Assembly (NCBI RefSeq): GCF_900109915.1
Contig: NZ_FOBU01000002.1
Location: forward strand, 1,443,170 to 1,507,169
DNA: 64,000 nucleotides
From: Luteibacter sp. UNCMF331Sha3.1
GTDB lineage: Bacteria > Pseudomonadota > Gammaproteobacteria > Xanthomonadales > Rhodanobacteraceae
Direction of reading: 5' to 3'
Below, piece after piece: positions 24,023 to 33,357 of the stretch. The position numbers were made by a program, and so were the translations under genes. Within the stretch, counting starts at the first letter, position 1. Each line of letters starts with the position of its first letter. The notes under the pieces were generated by a model, which was not told where the DNA came from, ran no database searches, and saw nothing but the letters and a program-made list of their open reading frames with translations.

Positions 24023-25979
24023 GATGGGTTCGCCGTGTCGTCAGCAGGGCCGCGAGTCGCGCTCCGAGCTCGTCGAGCTGGTAGGGTTTCGCCAGCCAGT
24101 CGAAGCCACCCGCCGCGCTGCCCTGCCCCTGATCGTATCCGGACGTCAGCAGGATCGGCAGCGATGGCCGGACCTTGCGAATGCGTTGCGCCAGATCGAC
24201 GCCGGATTGCCCGCCGGCGAGCACCACGTCGCTGAACACGGCCATGATGTCGGGCCGGTCTGCGATCACCGCCAGCGCCGTCGTGGCGTCGGCGGCCTGA
24301 AGGGTGGCGAAGCCCTGCGTACCCAGGTAGCGGCACGCGATCTGGCGCAGCTCCGCTTCGTCCTCGACGACCAGCACGGTGCCACCACCGCTGTCCCGGG
24401 AGGCGCGTGGCGCAGGCGCAGCCGGCGTTTCGCGCCGCGCGGCGGGCAATGCGAGCTGTACCTGCGTGCCCTGCCCCGGCACGCTCTCGATCTGCAGTCG
24501 ACCGTGGGATTGCCGTGCGAATCCATAGACCATGCTCAGTCCGAGTCCGCTCCCCTTGTCGGCCGATTTCGTCGTGAAAAAAGGCTCCATCGCGCGTGCC
24601 AGTATGTCGGGCGGCATGCCGGCGCCCGTGTCGGCCACCGTGAACACGACGTTCGCCATGCGTGGCGTCCCGACGCTTTCCAGATGGACGCCAAGGGTAA
24701 GGTTGCCCCCGGAAGGCATCGCATCGCGCGCGTTCAGTGCGAGATTGAGCAGGGCCGCCTCGAGCTCCCCGGCATCCGCATAGACCGACGGAAGTCCCTC
24801 CGGGCAGTCGGCGCGCACCTCGATCGCTTCGCCCAGTGTCCGCACGAGCATGTCGACCAGGTCGGCCAGCAATACTTCGGGGCGAATCGCGCGAGGACGC
24901 AAAGGCTGCCGCCGCGAAAAACCCAGCAGCTTCCGGGTGAGCGCCGCACCGCGTTCCACCGCACGGGCGGCACTGGCGACCGCCTCGCGCATGCTGGTGG
25001 CGTCCATGTCCTCCAGCGAAAGCAGCTGCAGGTTTCCCGACACGATGGTGAGCAGATTGTTGAAGTCGTGTGCGATGCCGCCGGTGAGCTGCCCCAGCGC
25101 ATCCAGGCGCTGTGCATGGGAAAGGCGTTCTTCACTCTGCGCGCGCCGGATCGCGGCGGACGCCAGATGGCCGGCCGAGCGCAAGAAATGCGCCTGATCC
25201 GAATCGGGCTGTCCCTGCCCCGGCAACAACGCGACAAGGTATCCCAGGGTGTCCGCGTCGCCGCCGAGAGCCACGCACATCAACGTCTCGTTGCCGAATT
25301 CGTGCATATGCGCCGGCTCGCCGGCGGCCAGCGCGCTGCGGGCGGCCGTGGGCAGCCGCTCCAGCCAGACAGCATTCTTCGCGTCGGCAAGCGCGTCCGG
25401 TAACACGCCCGCCACGCTGGCCATCCGGAAACCCTTGCCGCCGCGCACCTGCAAAAGGATGCCGGCCGCCGACGCACCGAGCGCATCGCGCACGTTCCGC
25501 GCCACGTCGCCGAGTGCCATGTCGGGGCCGGCGGCCGCGACGAGTAAACGGCCCATGTCGGCCAGCGCAACGTCATAGCGAACGCGAGCCAGCGCGCGCC
25601 GGGCACGCTGGGTCTCGGAGATGTCGCGGACCGATGCCGCGAACAACGGCGCCTCCTGGCTCGCCACGGGGCTCAGCCCGATTTCCACGGGAAACGCCGA
25701 TCCGTCGGCGCGAATGGCGGTCAGTTCGCGGCCGGCACCCATGGGCCTCAGCCGGGGCGCGCGCGCGTACCCAGCTCGCAGGGATTCGTGCACCTCGCGC
25801 TGGGCGACGGGAAGCAGCGCCTCCACGCAGAGCCCTTCGAGCACACCGCGGGCGTACCCGAACAAGCGATGCGCCTGCTCGTTGGCGAGCACGATGCGCC
25901 CGTCCGGGCGCACCACGACCATCGCGTCGGGTGCGGCCTCGAACAGGCTGCGGAACAGCACCGGGTCATCGGGATGCAT
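24015..25979 (-). CDS. PAS-GAF hybrid histidine kinase with receiver domain
   Basis: A 654-residue cytoplasmic kinase with no membrane segments. It has a PAS domain (about 5-125), a GAF-like region (about 140-275), a HisKA domain with the HDFNNLL phosphoacceptor, HATPase_c (NLALNARDAM, DTGAGMP, GSGLGLSMVYGF) and a C-terminal receiver (VVEDEAELRQ, phosphoacceptor Asp in FSDVVLAGG, KPY). The layout parallels the LOV kinase at 2454. It feeds the overlapping OmpR-type regulator. Located downstream of the ADH-metallo-hydrolase pair and possibly in the same operon (75-base gap). Confidence 0.93.
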   Translation of the reverse strand: MHPDDPVLFRSLFEAAPDAMVVVRPDGRIVLANEQAHRLFGYARGVLEGLCVEALLPVAQREVHESLRAGYARAPRLRPMGAGRELTAIRADGSAFPVEIGLSPVASQEAPLFAASVRDISETQRARRALARVRYDVALADMGRLLVAAAGPDMALGDVARNVRDALGASAAGILLQVRGGKGFRMASVAGVLPDALADAKNAVWLERLPTAARSALAAGEPAHMHEFGNETLMCVALGGDADTLGYLVALLPGQGQPDSDQAHFLRSAGHLASAAIRRAQSEERLSHAQRLDALGQLTGGIAHDFNNLLTIVSGNLQLLSLEDMDATSMREAVASAARAVERGAALTRKLLGFSRRQPLRPRAIRPEVLLADLVDMLVRTLGEAIEVRADCPEGLPSVYADAGELEAALLNLALNARDAMPSGGNLTLGVHLESVGTPRMANVVFTVADTGAGMPPDILARAMEPFFTTKSADKGSGLGLSMVYGFARQSHGRLQIESVPGQGTQVQLALPAARRETPAAPAPRASRDSGGGTVLVVEDEAELRQIACRYLGTQGFATLQAADATTALAVIADRPDIMAVFSDVVLAGGQSGVDLAQRIRKVRPSLPILLTSGYDQGQGSAAGGFDWLAKPYQLDELGARLAALLTTRRTHHG

Positions 25980-26054
25980 GAGAAGCCTTCTTCCGTCGAA
26001 AGGCGCCCGCCATTAGACGCCCAGCGTGGCGCCATCGCAATCCAGCCACCCGGC

Positions 26055-27425
26055 CTAGTCGAGCACGACCCGCTCGCCCGCCGCCGGCATGTGGCAACGG
26101 CGGCCGGTGGCCGCGACGATGGCGGCCAGCGCACGCATCCCGCGCTCCTTCTCGCCGTGCACCAGGAAGACGCGCCGGCGTGGCCTCGCGCCCAGCCAGC
26201 GCAGCAGGGCGGGCTTGTCGGCGTGGGCGGAAAAGCCGTTGATCGTCCATACCTGCGCGCGTACGGGGACCTCCTGGCCGAACAACGTGACGTTGCGCGC
26301 GCCGTCGATGATGCGGCGCGCGAGCGTGCCCGCCGCGGCGAAACCCACGAACACCACGCTGCTTCGGGCCGACCATAAATTGTGCGCAAGGTGGTGGCGC
26401 ACACGTCCCCCGTTGCACATGCCCGCGCCTGCCAGGATGACCGCGCCCGCATGGATCGTGTTCAACGCCATGGATTCGGCGGTCGATCGGGTAAGGTGCA
26501 GCCCGGGCATCTGGAACGGATCGTGTTCGGGCGCCGTGCTTACCGGCTCGCGCAGGCACTCGGGGTGCCGACGGAAGACCTCTGTGGCGGAAATGGCCAT
26601 TGGCGAGTCGAGAAACACCGGCGCGGGCATCACGCGGCCGGAGCGCATGCCCTTGGCCACGCTGTGCAGCACTTCCTGCGCACGTTCCAGCGCGAACGTG
26701 GGAATCACCACGTTGCCGCGGCGGCGCAACGTATCGTCCAGTGCCCCATGGAGTTCATCCACCGACGCGGCGAACGATCGGTGTTCCCGGTCGCCATAGG
26801 TACTTTCCATCACCACGTAATCGGCCTCCGGCGCCGGCACGGGATCGCGAAGCAAGGGGCGGCCCGGATTGCCGATGTCGCCCGAAAAGACGATGGTGCG
26901 TGCGATCGCACCATCGACCAGTTCGAGCGCGATGCTCGCCGAACCCAGGATGTGACCGGCGTCCGCGAAGCGCGCGGTCATGCCGGTCGCGACGGAAACC
27001 GCGCTGCCATAGTCGATCGCATGGAAGAAGTCGAAGGTATGCAGGGCGTCATCCACGTCGTAGAGCGGCCTTGCGGTGGCCTCGCCGCGCATGCGGTCCC
27101 GCGCCGCCTCCTCGGCCTGCAGCGTCGCGGCGTCGAGCAGGACGATGCGCGCCAGTTCGATCGTCGCGGCCGTCGCGAATATCTTGCCGTTGAACCCGTT
27201 CCGCACGAGTAGCGGTAAGCGTCCGCAATGGTCCAGGTGCGCATGCGTGAGAAGCACGGCGTCGATGCGGCCGGGGTCGAAGACGAATCCGGCCGCATTG
27301 CGCGCCTCCGATCCTCTGTCGCCCTGGAAGAGCCCGCAGTCGATGAGCACCTGGTGTTCGCCGCATGCCACGAGGTGGCATGAACCCGTGACCTCGCCAG
27401 CGGCACCATGACAGGTGAGGCTCAT
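26055..27425 (-). CDS. MBL-fold beta-CASP/RMMBL metallo-hydrolase (RNase-like)
   Basis: A 456-residue protein with the metallo-beta-lactamase motif THAHLDHCGRLP. Other motifs are a later GHILGSAS His, SGDIG, a beta-CASP domain (MESTYGDR, IPTFALERAQEVL) and an RMMBL C-terminus (INGFSAHADK, VHGEKE). This architecture belongs to the CPSF/YsiF-type RNA-processing group. The start at 27425 gives an ATGA overlap with the upstream ADH gene; ATG 27431 is also possible. Linkage to an alcohol dehydrogenase and a sensor kinase under an FNR-like box suggests RNA turnover during stress, which is inferred. Confidence 0.9.
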   Translation of the reverse strand: MSLTCHGAAGEVTGSCHLVACGEHQVLIDCGLFQGDRGSEARNAAGFVFDPGRIDAVLLTHAHLDHCGRLPLLVRNGFNGKIFATAATIELARIVLLDAATLQAEEAARDRMRGEATARPLYDVDDALHTFDFFHAIDYGSAVSVATGMTARFADAGHILGSASIALELVDGAIARTIVFSGDIGNPGRPLLRDPVPAPEADYVVMESTYGDREHRSFAASVDELHGALDDTLRRRGNVVIPTFALERAQEVLHSVAKGMRSGRVMPAPVFLDSPMAISATEVFRRHPECLREPVSTAPEHDPFQMPGLHLTRSTAESMALNTIHAGAVILAGAGMCNGGRVRHHLAHNLWSARSSVVFVGFAAAGTLARRIIDGARNVTLFGQEVPVRAQVWTINGFSAHADKPALLRWLGARPRRRVFLVHGEKERGMRALAAIVAATGRRCHMPAAGERVVLD

Positions 27426-28573
27426 GGCCATGTGCAAGCCTCCTCGTCGCGGGGCGGCACGAGCACGGCGGCCCCCTGAAAGACTCCGTGGCGGAGATCC
27501 GCAAGCGCATCGTTGGCGGCGGATAGCGGGTAGGACCGCGTGCGAGTGTGCACCGCGCGCGTCGCCGGCGTCGCGAAGAAGCTCCGCGCATCGTCGCGGG
27601 TAAGGTTGGCGACGGAAAGCAGTTCGCGCTCGCCCCATAGCAACCGATACGGGAAGGATGGGATGTCGCTCATGTGGATGCCGGCGCAGACGACCTTGCC
27701 CCCTTTGCGTACGGCACGCAGTGCCAACGGTACGAGCGCGCCATCGGGTGCGAACAGGATCGCCGCATCCAGCGGCGCGGGCGGTGGTTCGTTCGATCCT
27801 CCCGCCCAGCATGCGCCAAGAGCCCGCGCGAACGACTGGGTGGCGATGTCGCCCGGGCGGGTGAAGGCGTAGACGTCGCGCTGCTGCGCCCTGGCGATCT
27901 GCGCCACGATATGCGCCGACGCGCCGAAGCCGTAGAGGCCCAGGCGCCGCGCGTGTCCCGTTCTTGTCAGCGCGCGCCACCCGATAAGGCCAGCGCAGAG
28001 CAGCGGGGCGAGGGCCACCGGGTCCGCATCCTCCGGCAAGGAGACGCAGTACGCTGCCCGCGCGACGATGTGCGTGGCGAAACCGCCGGGACGCGTGTAG
28101 CCCGTGAACGTCGCTTGCCCGCAAAGATTCTCGGCGCCGGCCAGGCAGTCATCGCAACGCTGGCACGTTCCCGCCAGCCACGGCACGCCCATGCGCTCGT
28201 CCACGTGTACGCCGTCGACGCCGGGTCCCACCGCCACCACCCTGCCCACGCATTCGTGGCCAGGAATCACCGGCAGCCTGACCTCGGGCAAGTCGCCATC
28301 CACCACGTGCAGGTCGGTGCGGCACACCCCGCACGCTTCGACGCGCAGGAGCACCTCACCCTCCGACGGTGCCGGCATGGTCAGGCGGCGCGGTACCAGC
28401 GACTCGCCGACACGCTCCAGCACCATCGCGAGCAGCGCGGTTCCTGCGACGTCGCCGCATTCCGTCGCCGTGCGGCCGCATCCGGGCCCACGCGGCCGTG
28501 CAGCGGGTATCTCGCCCTCGACGGGTGATCCCCGAAAGATCCTTAGCGATGGCGTGGCTTCGATACGGACCAT
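27422..28573 (-). CDS. Zinc-dependent alcohol dehydrogenase with N-terminal extension
   Basis: A 383-residue medium-chain dehydrogenase. It has the catalytic-zinc Cys in ACGVCRTD, PGHECVG, a structural-zinc loop with four Cys (CQRCDDCLAGAENLC) and a Rossmann region beginning LGLYGFGAS. The family fold begins near residue 50 (MVLERVGESL), so ~49 extra residues precede it. The long start at 28573 was kept because GGAGGAA stands directly before it, whereas the internal ATG has no ribosome site. It probably interconverts short alcohols and aldehydes for redox balance. First gene after FNR-like box 5. Confidence 0.9.
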   Translation of the reverse strand: MVRIEATPSLRIFRGSPVEGEIPAARPRGPGCGRTATECGDVAGTALLAMVLERVGESLVPRRLTMPAPSEGEVLLRVEACGVCRTDLHVVDGDLPEVRLPVIPGHECVGRVVAVGPGVDGVHVDERMGVPWLAGTCQRCDDCLAGAENLCGQATFTGYTRPGGFATHIVARAAYCVSLPEDADPVALAPLLCAGLIGWRALTRTGHARRLGLYGFGASAHIVAQIARAQQRDVYAFTRPGDIATQSFARALGACWAGGSNEPPPAPLDAAILFAPDGALVPLALRAVRKGGKVVCAGIHMSDIPSFPYRLLWGERELLSVANLTRDDARSFFATPATRAVHTRTRSYPLSAANDALADLRHGVFQGAAVLVPPRDEEACTWP

Positions 28574-28633
28574 TGTCGTTCCTCCGGCCGCGCACGGCGT
28601 CGCCTGAGCTTGCGTGTCGCGGCATCGCCGGGG

Positions 28634-28647
28634 TTGAGACAGATCAA
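28634..28647 (-). promoter_or_regulatory. FNR-like box 5 (TTGAGACAGATCAA)
   Basis: Centre 67.5 bases upstream of the ADH start (28573). It overlaps the stop codon of the upstream MgtC/DUF4010 gene (28644-28646), so the ADH operon has its own promoter within a run of same-strand genes. Confidence 0.68.
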
Positions 28648-29888
28648 TTCACCGCCATGGCCGCAAGGAACGCCAGCGACATGAGCGTCAACCCCGCGCC
28701 GACACGCATGCCGTAGCGCGCCCCGCCTCTGCTGGCCGCGATGGCGGTCTTGAACAACGCCGAGGCCGCCTGGGCCGCGAGCAACGCCGCCGCTCCCGCG
28801 GTCAGGCCCGTCCGGCCCGACGCCACCAGCTGCGCGACGGCCGCCGCGGCCGCGTGCACATCGACGAGGCCCGAGAGCGCGGCCATCCATGGAACGCTCT
28901 CGCGACCCAGCTGATCCTGGACGATGGCGGCCACCAGGATGACGACAGCGATGAGTCCTACCAGGCGGATGGCAGCCCAAGGTTCGAACGGCCGGCTCCC
29001 TGCGAGCCGAACGGCATCCACCCGCTCGCTTCGCCGTGCGAGCCCGAACAGGACGGCAAGTACGAGACCGACCGCGGCGGCGCTGGCGAGTGGCCACGCC
29101 ACGCGTGCCAGCAGCGCGGGCGAGAGGACGCCGACGATGACGGCGAGCTCGGCGGTCGATGCCACGCTGGCGAGCATCACCACGCAGGCCGCAGCCGTCG
29201 CCGAGCCACTGCCACCGCGGACACGCTCGCCCATGGCGGCGACGGTGGCGGTGCTGGAAACGACGCCACCCGCCAGGCCGGCGACGATCAGGCCCACGCC
29301 GCCCCGGAACATGCGCAGCGATACGTAACCCAGCGACGACACAGCCATGATGGCGACCACGAGAAACCAGAGTCGCCGCAGATGCAGGGCGCCCCACGGG
29401 TCGAGCGGTGCATCCGGCAGCAGCGGAAGCACCACGAACGCGGCGGCGGCCAGCAGCAGGAGGTCGTGCAGTTCGGTCGATGTCAGGGTGTGCCGGCTGA
29501 ACGCGTGCAGCCGTGTCTTGTTGGCCACGACCAGCGACACCACCACGCCGAGCGCGGCGGCAAGCATCGGCCAGCGAACGGCGATCACGCCCAGCAGGAA
29601 CGTGACAAGCAGCGACGCCTCGGCGACCGGGCTCGTCTGATCGGACCCCGTCCGCAAACGTGTCGCCAGTACCGCCAGGAACAGCCCTCCCACCGCGACG
29701 CCCACGGTGCCGATGACCCCGGCGGCGGCGCCGGCAAGAGCCACGAGCGTATGCGTGCGTACGCCGCCGCGGTCGGCCGAACGCGGCACGCTGGCGCGCT
29801 CGCGAACGACGCCGATCAGCAGGCCAATGCCAAGCGCCGCCACGAAGCCTACCAGCGCGAACTCCGCCGGCCATGTCGCCGCGTCCAT
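28644..29888 (-). CDS. MgtC/SapB N-terminal plus DUF4010 membrane protein
   Basis: A 414-residue protein with about 12 hydrophobic segments. The N-terminal MgtC-like part has LGIGLLIGVVRER and RTHTLVALAGAAAG; the DUF4010 part has GLAGGVVSSTATVAAMGER. The family is common in proteobacteria; its transport role is not established. ATG 29888 lies six bases after the upstream GNAT-USP stop codon, indicating coupled translation. Confidence 0.88.
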   Translation of the reverse strand: MDAATWPAEFALVGFVAALGIGLLIGVVRERASVPRSADRGGVRTHTLVALAGAAAGVIGTVGVAVGGLFLAVLATRLRTGSDQTSPVAEASLLVTFLLGVIAVRWPMLAAALGVVVSLVVANKTRLHAFSRHTLTSTELHDLLLLAAAAFVVLPLLPDAPLDPWGALHLRRLWFLVVAIMAVSSLGYVSLRMFRGGVGLIVAGLAGGVVSSTATVAAMGERVRGGSGSATAAACVVMLASVASTAELAVIVGVLSPALLARVAWPLASAAAVGLVLAVLFGLARRSERVDAVRLAGSRPFEPWAAIRLVGLIAVVILVAAIVQDQLGRESVPWMAALSGLVDVHAAAAAVAQLVASGRTGLTAGAAALLAAQAASALFKTAIAASRGGARYGMRVGAGLTLMSLAFLAAMAVN

Positions 29889-29893
29889 GTCGA

Positions 29894-31366
29894 TCAGTGC
29901 GAGAACAGCACCGGAATGCGCGCATGCATCAGCAACTCGCGGGTCACCCCGCCAATGGCCCACTCACGCAGCCGGCTGTGCCCGTAACCGCCCGCCACGA
30001 TGATGTGCGCGTGTGATGTCGCGGCGTGCTCAAGGATGCGCGACGCCGTGCTCTCATCACCCGAGAGCTTCAGCAGCGACGGTTCGGCCTTGACGCCATG
30101 GTGCTTCAACAGCGCGACGACTTCGGCGGGTTCCGATGCATGGCTATCGTTCACCGAGGCCACCGACACCCATTCGCAGCCTTTCAGCAGAGGTAATGCG
30201 TCGTGGATGGCGCGCACGCATTCGCGGGTGTCGGCCCAGGCCACCACGGCACGGCGCGGCGGAACGACCGGCTCGGCGCCATGCGGGATGACCAGCACCG
30301 GCAACCCGGTCTCGAAGAGAAGGCTGGCGAAGTACCGCCGGAGCGACGCCGCATCGCCATCGTGCGCGCCCGGTCCGGGGATCATCACCAGATCGCGGCA
30401 ACGCGCCGCCTGTGCCGCCAGCGATGACGGTTCGAGATAGAGCGCCTCGAGAGGATGCACCTCGCCCTGGACGTGCGCCTGCTTCAGATGCGCGCGCCAG
30501 GCATCGGCTCTCGTTCTGGCTTCGGCACGGATGACCTCGTACGCCTCGATGAACGATGCGTCGGGCACCAGCGACCAGCTGTCCACCATGGGCGTCGGCA
30601 TGAGCAGCAATTGCAGCAGATCGACACGCGAGCCGAATACCCGGGCAAGGTCGATGGCCGCGTCGATCGCGGCACGGTCCGCGGATGTTTCGGTCAACGC
30701 CACGGCGATGTCGCGGTACGCCGGCTGCACCTCGGCCTTGCCGGTGGCGGGCGCAGGCCTGGCATCCGGCATGGCGTCCGCGGTTCGGCCATGGGAAACG
30801 GAGAGCTGGAGCGTATGCGTGACCAGCGTGGCATCGTCGGGATCGGCCTTGCGGGTAAAGCCCAGAAAGCGCGCCAGCTCTTCCATCTCGTGATTCTCCG
30901 CCAGGTCGATCGAATACATCGACTGGAAGCCGTTGCGTCGGGCGGTCTCGATCAGATGCTTCATCAACACCACGGCGAGGCCGCGATGTCGCCAGTCGTC
31001 CGCCACCGTCACGGCGCATTCGCAGCGCGTGCGATCGGCGCCCGTCGCGTAACGGCTGATACCGACTTCGCGCAGCTCGCCATTGTCGTGAACGAGCGCG
31101 ATGTATGCGACCTTATCCACGCCATCGGTCGCCATCAGGCTATCCATCAGCGAATCGGATGCCTCGCGTATTTCGCCAAGAAAGCGGCAGCGGCGCGCCT
31201 CCGCGGAAAGACGCCGTATGAATGCCTGCTCGCGCACGCGGTCGTCGGCACGTAGTGGCCGGATGAGGACATGCGTGCCATCGTTCAACGCCGCCACCTC
31301 GTGTTCGCCATCCGGCGACGGGAACGGCGTTTCCGGTGCTGCAGGCTGAGGGTTGACCTGACTCAT
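29894..31366 (-). CDS. GNAT acetyltransferase fused to a tandem universal stress protein
   Basis: A 490-residue fusion. Residues ~28-185 are a GNAT N-acetyltransferase (VLIRPLRADDRVREQAFI, acetyl-CoA loop DDWRHRGLAVVLM), most like the GNAT domain at the end of Pat/YfiQ-type protein lysine acetyltransferases. Residues ~200-490 are a two-domain USP ending in AGGYGHSRLREWAIGGVTR and IPVLFSH. The USP half may gate acetylation by nucleotide binding, by analogy with cNMP-gated mycobacterial Pat; this is inference. ATG 31366 follows GAGGT; the frame is open to 31387. It sits 27 bases downstream of another USP. Confidence 0.9.
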   Translation of the reverse strand: MSQVNPQPAAPETPFPSPDGEHEVAALNDGTHVLIRPLRADDRVREQAFIRRLSAEARRCRFLGEIREASDSLMDSLMATDGVDKVAYIALVHDNGELREVGISRYATGADRTRCECAVTVADDWRHRGLAVVLMKHLIETARRNGFQSMYSIDLAENHEMEELARFLGFTRKADPDDATLVTHTLQLSVSHGRTADAMPDARPAPATGKAEVQPAYRDIAVALTETSADRAAIDAAIDLARVFGSRVDLLQLLLMPTPMVDSWSLVPDASFIEAYEVIRAEARTRADAWRAHLKQAHVQGEVHPLEALYLEPSSLAAQAARCRDLVMIPGPGAHDGDAASLRRYFASLLFETGLPVLVIPHGAEPVVPPRRAVVAWADTRECVRAIHDALPLLKGCEWVSVASVNDSHASEPAEVVALLKHHGVKAEPSLLKLSGDESTASRILEHAATSHAHIIVAGGYGHSRLREWAIGGVTRELLMHARIPVLFSH

Positions 31367-31393
31367 GGGTAGGACCTCACGGGGCATGGATCG

Positions 31394-32290
31394 TCAGTGG
31401 GAAAAGAGAACGGGAACCGATGCGTGGCGGTACAGGGTTCGCGTCGTTCCGCCGAGGGCCCATCGTCGGACGCGGCTGTGGCCATAACCACCGGCGACGA
31501 TGAGCTGGGCGTGCGAACGGCTCGCGCGCTCCAGGATGGTCTGGCCCATGGGGCGCCCACGGGAACGTTCGACCACGATGCAGCAGGTCACGCCGTGGCG
31601 TTCCAGGTGAGCCGTGATGGCCGCGCCGAACTCGCCCGCCCTTTCCAACGCCGTGGGCGCCGGATCCACCATGAGGACATCCACCCGTTCCGCCCGTCGA
31701 AGCAGGGGCAGCGCGTCGTTCACCGCGCGCATCGCCTGCGGGGCGTGGCTCCACGCGACGATCACGCGTCGCGGTGGTGCCGCCACGAGCTTGAAATCGG
31801 ATGGCACGACGACCACGGGGCGACCCGATTCGATGAGCGTCGTCGCGAAGTGCGTATGCGCCGTGCGCCGATCGGTCGACGCGCTGGACGGGCGCCCCAT
31901 GACGACAAGGTCGGCCCGCCTCGCCTCGCGCGCCGCGGCGACGGCCGACGCGATGCCCATGGCTTCGACGATGCGTGCGGTGACCGCGATACCCTGTTTC
32001 TCGAGCCTGACCTTGAGCGCGGCGCAATAGGCTTCGCCACGCGCGTGCGCATCCGCTACGGCGTCGATACAGGTCATATCGGGCGCAAGCGCCCACACAT
32101 CCGTCGCCGGTGCGGGCACCGGCACCACGCGCGCGATATCCAGCGCGGCGTGGTGCTCGCGCGCCACCAGGCCCGCGAAGCCGCTGGCCACCATGTCCGC
32201 CGGCGACTCCAGCGCCATCAGCAGCACGCGGGTCAGCGCCGTATCCGGTGTCGGGGCTAGCGGCCTGGGATGAAAAGCGGTTTCGACCAT
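31394..32290 (-). CDS. Universal stress protein, two-domain
   Basis: A 298-residue tandem USP starting after CGGAG. Domain 1 (about 15-150) has LMALESPADMVASGFAGLVA; domain 2 has PRRVIVAWSHAPQAMRAVND and the ATP-loop-like AGGYGHSRVRRWALGGTTR, then PVLFSH. First gene of the operon running to 28644 (USP, GNAT-USP, MgtC/DUF4010), with FNR-like box 6 upstream. Confidence 0.9.
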   Translation of the reverse strand: MVETAFHPRPLAPTPDTALTRVLLMALESPADMVASGFAGLVAREHHAALDIARVVPVPAPATDVWALAPDMTCIDAVADAHARGEAYCAALKVRLEKQGIAVTARIVEAMGIASAVAAAREARRADLVVMGRPSSASTDRRTAHTHFATTLIESGRPVVVVPSDFKLVAAPPRRVIVAWSHAPQAMRAVNDALPLLRRAERVDVLMVDPAPTALERAGEFGAAITAHLERHGVTCCIVVERSRGRPMGQTILERASRSHAQLIVAGGYGHSRVRRWALGGTTRTLYRHASVPVLFSH

Positions 32291-32355
32291 GACGCATACT
32301 CCGGACCCGGAAGCGGGCTCGCATGCCCTGTATAGGACGAACGCCGAGCGCGTTC

Positions 32356-32369
32356 TTGATCCTCGTCAA
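32356..32369 (-). promoter_or_regulatory. FNR-like box 6 (TTGATCCTCGTCAA)
   Basis: Centre 72.5 bases upstream of the USP start at 32290; it probably drives the USP, GNAT-USP and MgtC/DUF4010 operon. Confidence 0.7.
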
Positions 32370-32406
32370 ACACCCGGCGTGGCGCGCGCCGCGACACGTC
32401 GGTGGA

Positions 32407-33357
32407 TCAGTGCGCCATGAAAAGCGCCGTGCGCGAACGCTGCAACAGGGCTTGCGTGGTGCCGCCGAACACGAACTCGACGTACCGCGGGTGACCATAA
32501 GCTCCCATGACGATGATATCGGCCGCGATCTCTGTCGCTATTCGCAGCAACGTTTCCTCGGGCGGACCGCCCTGCGAATCGACGAGCTCGACATCGGCAT
32601 CCCTTCCATGCCGGCGCACGTGCACGGCGGCCGGGGCCAGGCTAGCCGCACTCACCGCATCGGCCCTGGCGCCGGAGGAACCCACGACCGAGACCAGATG
32701 GAAATGGCACTGCGGCGGCAGGGCATGCATGGCGTCGTGCAATGCGCGCGTGGCCTGTGGCGCCGCACTCCAGCAAACCAGTGCCCGCGACGGTGCCGCG
32801 CGCAACCTGGCACCGGGCGGCAGCACCAGGCTCGGGCGACCACTCTGCATGAGGATTCGGCTGAACCAGCTGGCCGTGGATGGCGCCTCCGGCGGCACCA
32901 CGCACGGTGCCGCCATCACCACGAGCCGCGCGCGGCGGGCGACGCCAAGCAACGAATCCGGAAGCGTTCGCGCGGGGGATTCGCCAACGTCGCAGCCCGC
33001 GTTCGCAACCATCCCCTGCACCTTTCGACGCATCGTGGCCAGGTGTGTCGTCGCATCCTCCCGGCGTACCGCGTGGTCCACGGCCAGTGCGTGGTCCGGC
33101 GCTTCCCCCCATTGGCACGCCACGCGCTCCGGCATCGGCACCGGCAGGATCGCCTGCCATCTCGCGCCGACCGGCGCCATCGCCGCCGCCGTCTCCAGCA
33201 CCTCGGCATCGGAGGGTCGTCCGGTGAGCAGTGACAGCAGCGTACCGAACGGGAACGCGTCGCTGGCTGCCCATGCGGGCAAGGTGGAACCCAGCGCCGC
33301 GTCGACGCGAGACGGCTGGGTCCCGTCTCGCCCCTGCCCTGGCCGTGGCGTTTTCAT
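32407..33357 (-). CDS. Universal stress protein, two-domain, divergent N-terminus
   Basis: A 316-residue protein. The first ~150 residues are only weakly USP-like. The second half is clear (APSRALVCWSAAPQATRALH, MGAYGHPRYVEFVFGGTTQ, ALFMAH). The terminal PVLFSH found elsewhere is changed to ALFMAH. ATG 33357 overlaps the stop of the OmpA-like gene (ATGA), so translation is coupled to it. It is the last gene of the SDR-OmpA-USP operon behind box 7. Confidence 0.85.
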   Translation of the reverse strand: MKTPRPGQGRDGTQPSRVDAALGSTLPAWAASDAFPFGTLLSLLTGRPSDAEVLETAAAMAPVGARWQAILPVPMPERVACQWGEAPDHALAVDHAVRREDATTHLATMRRKVQGMVANAGCDVGESPARTLPDSLLGVARRARLVVMAAPCVVPPEAPSTASWFSRILMQSGRPSLVLPPGARLRAAPSRALVCWSAAPQATRALHDAMHALPPQCHFHLVSVVGSSGARADAVSAASLAPAAVHVRRHGRDADVELVDSQGGPPEETLLRIATEIAADIIVMGAYGHPRYVEFVFGGTTQALLQRSRTALFMAH

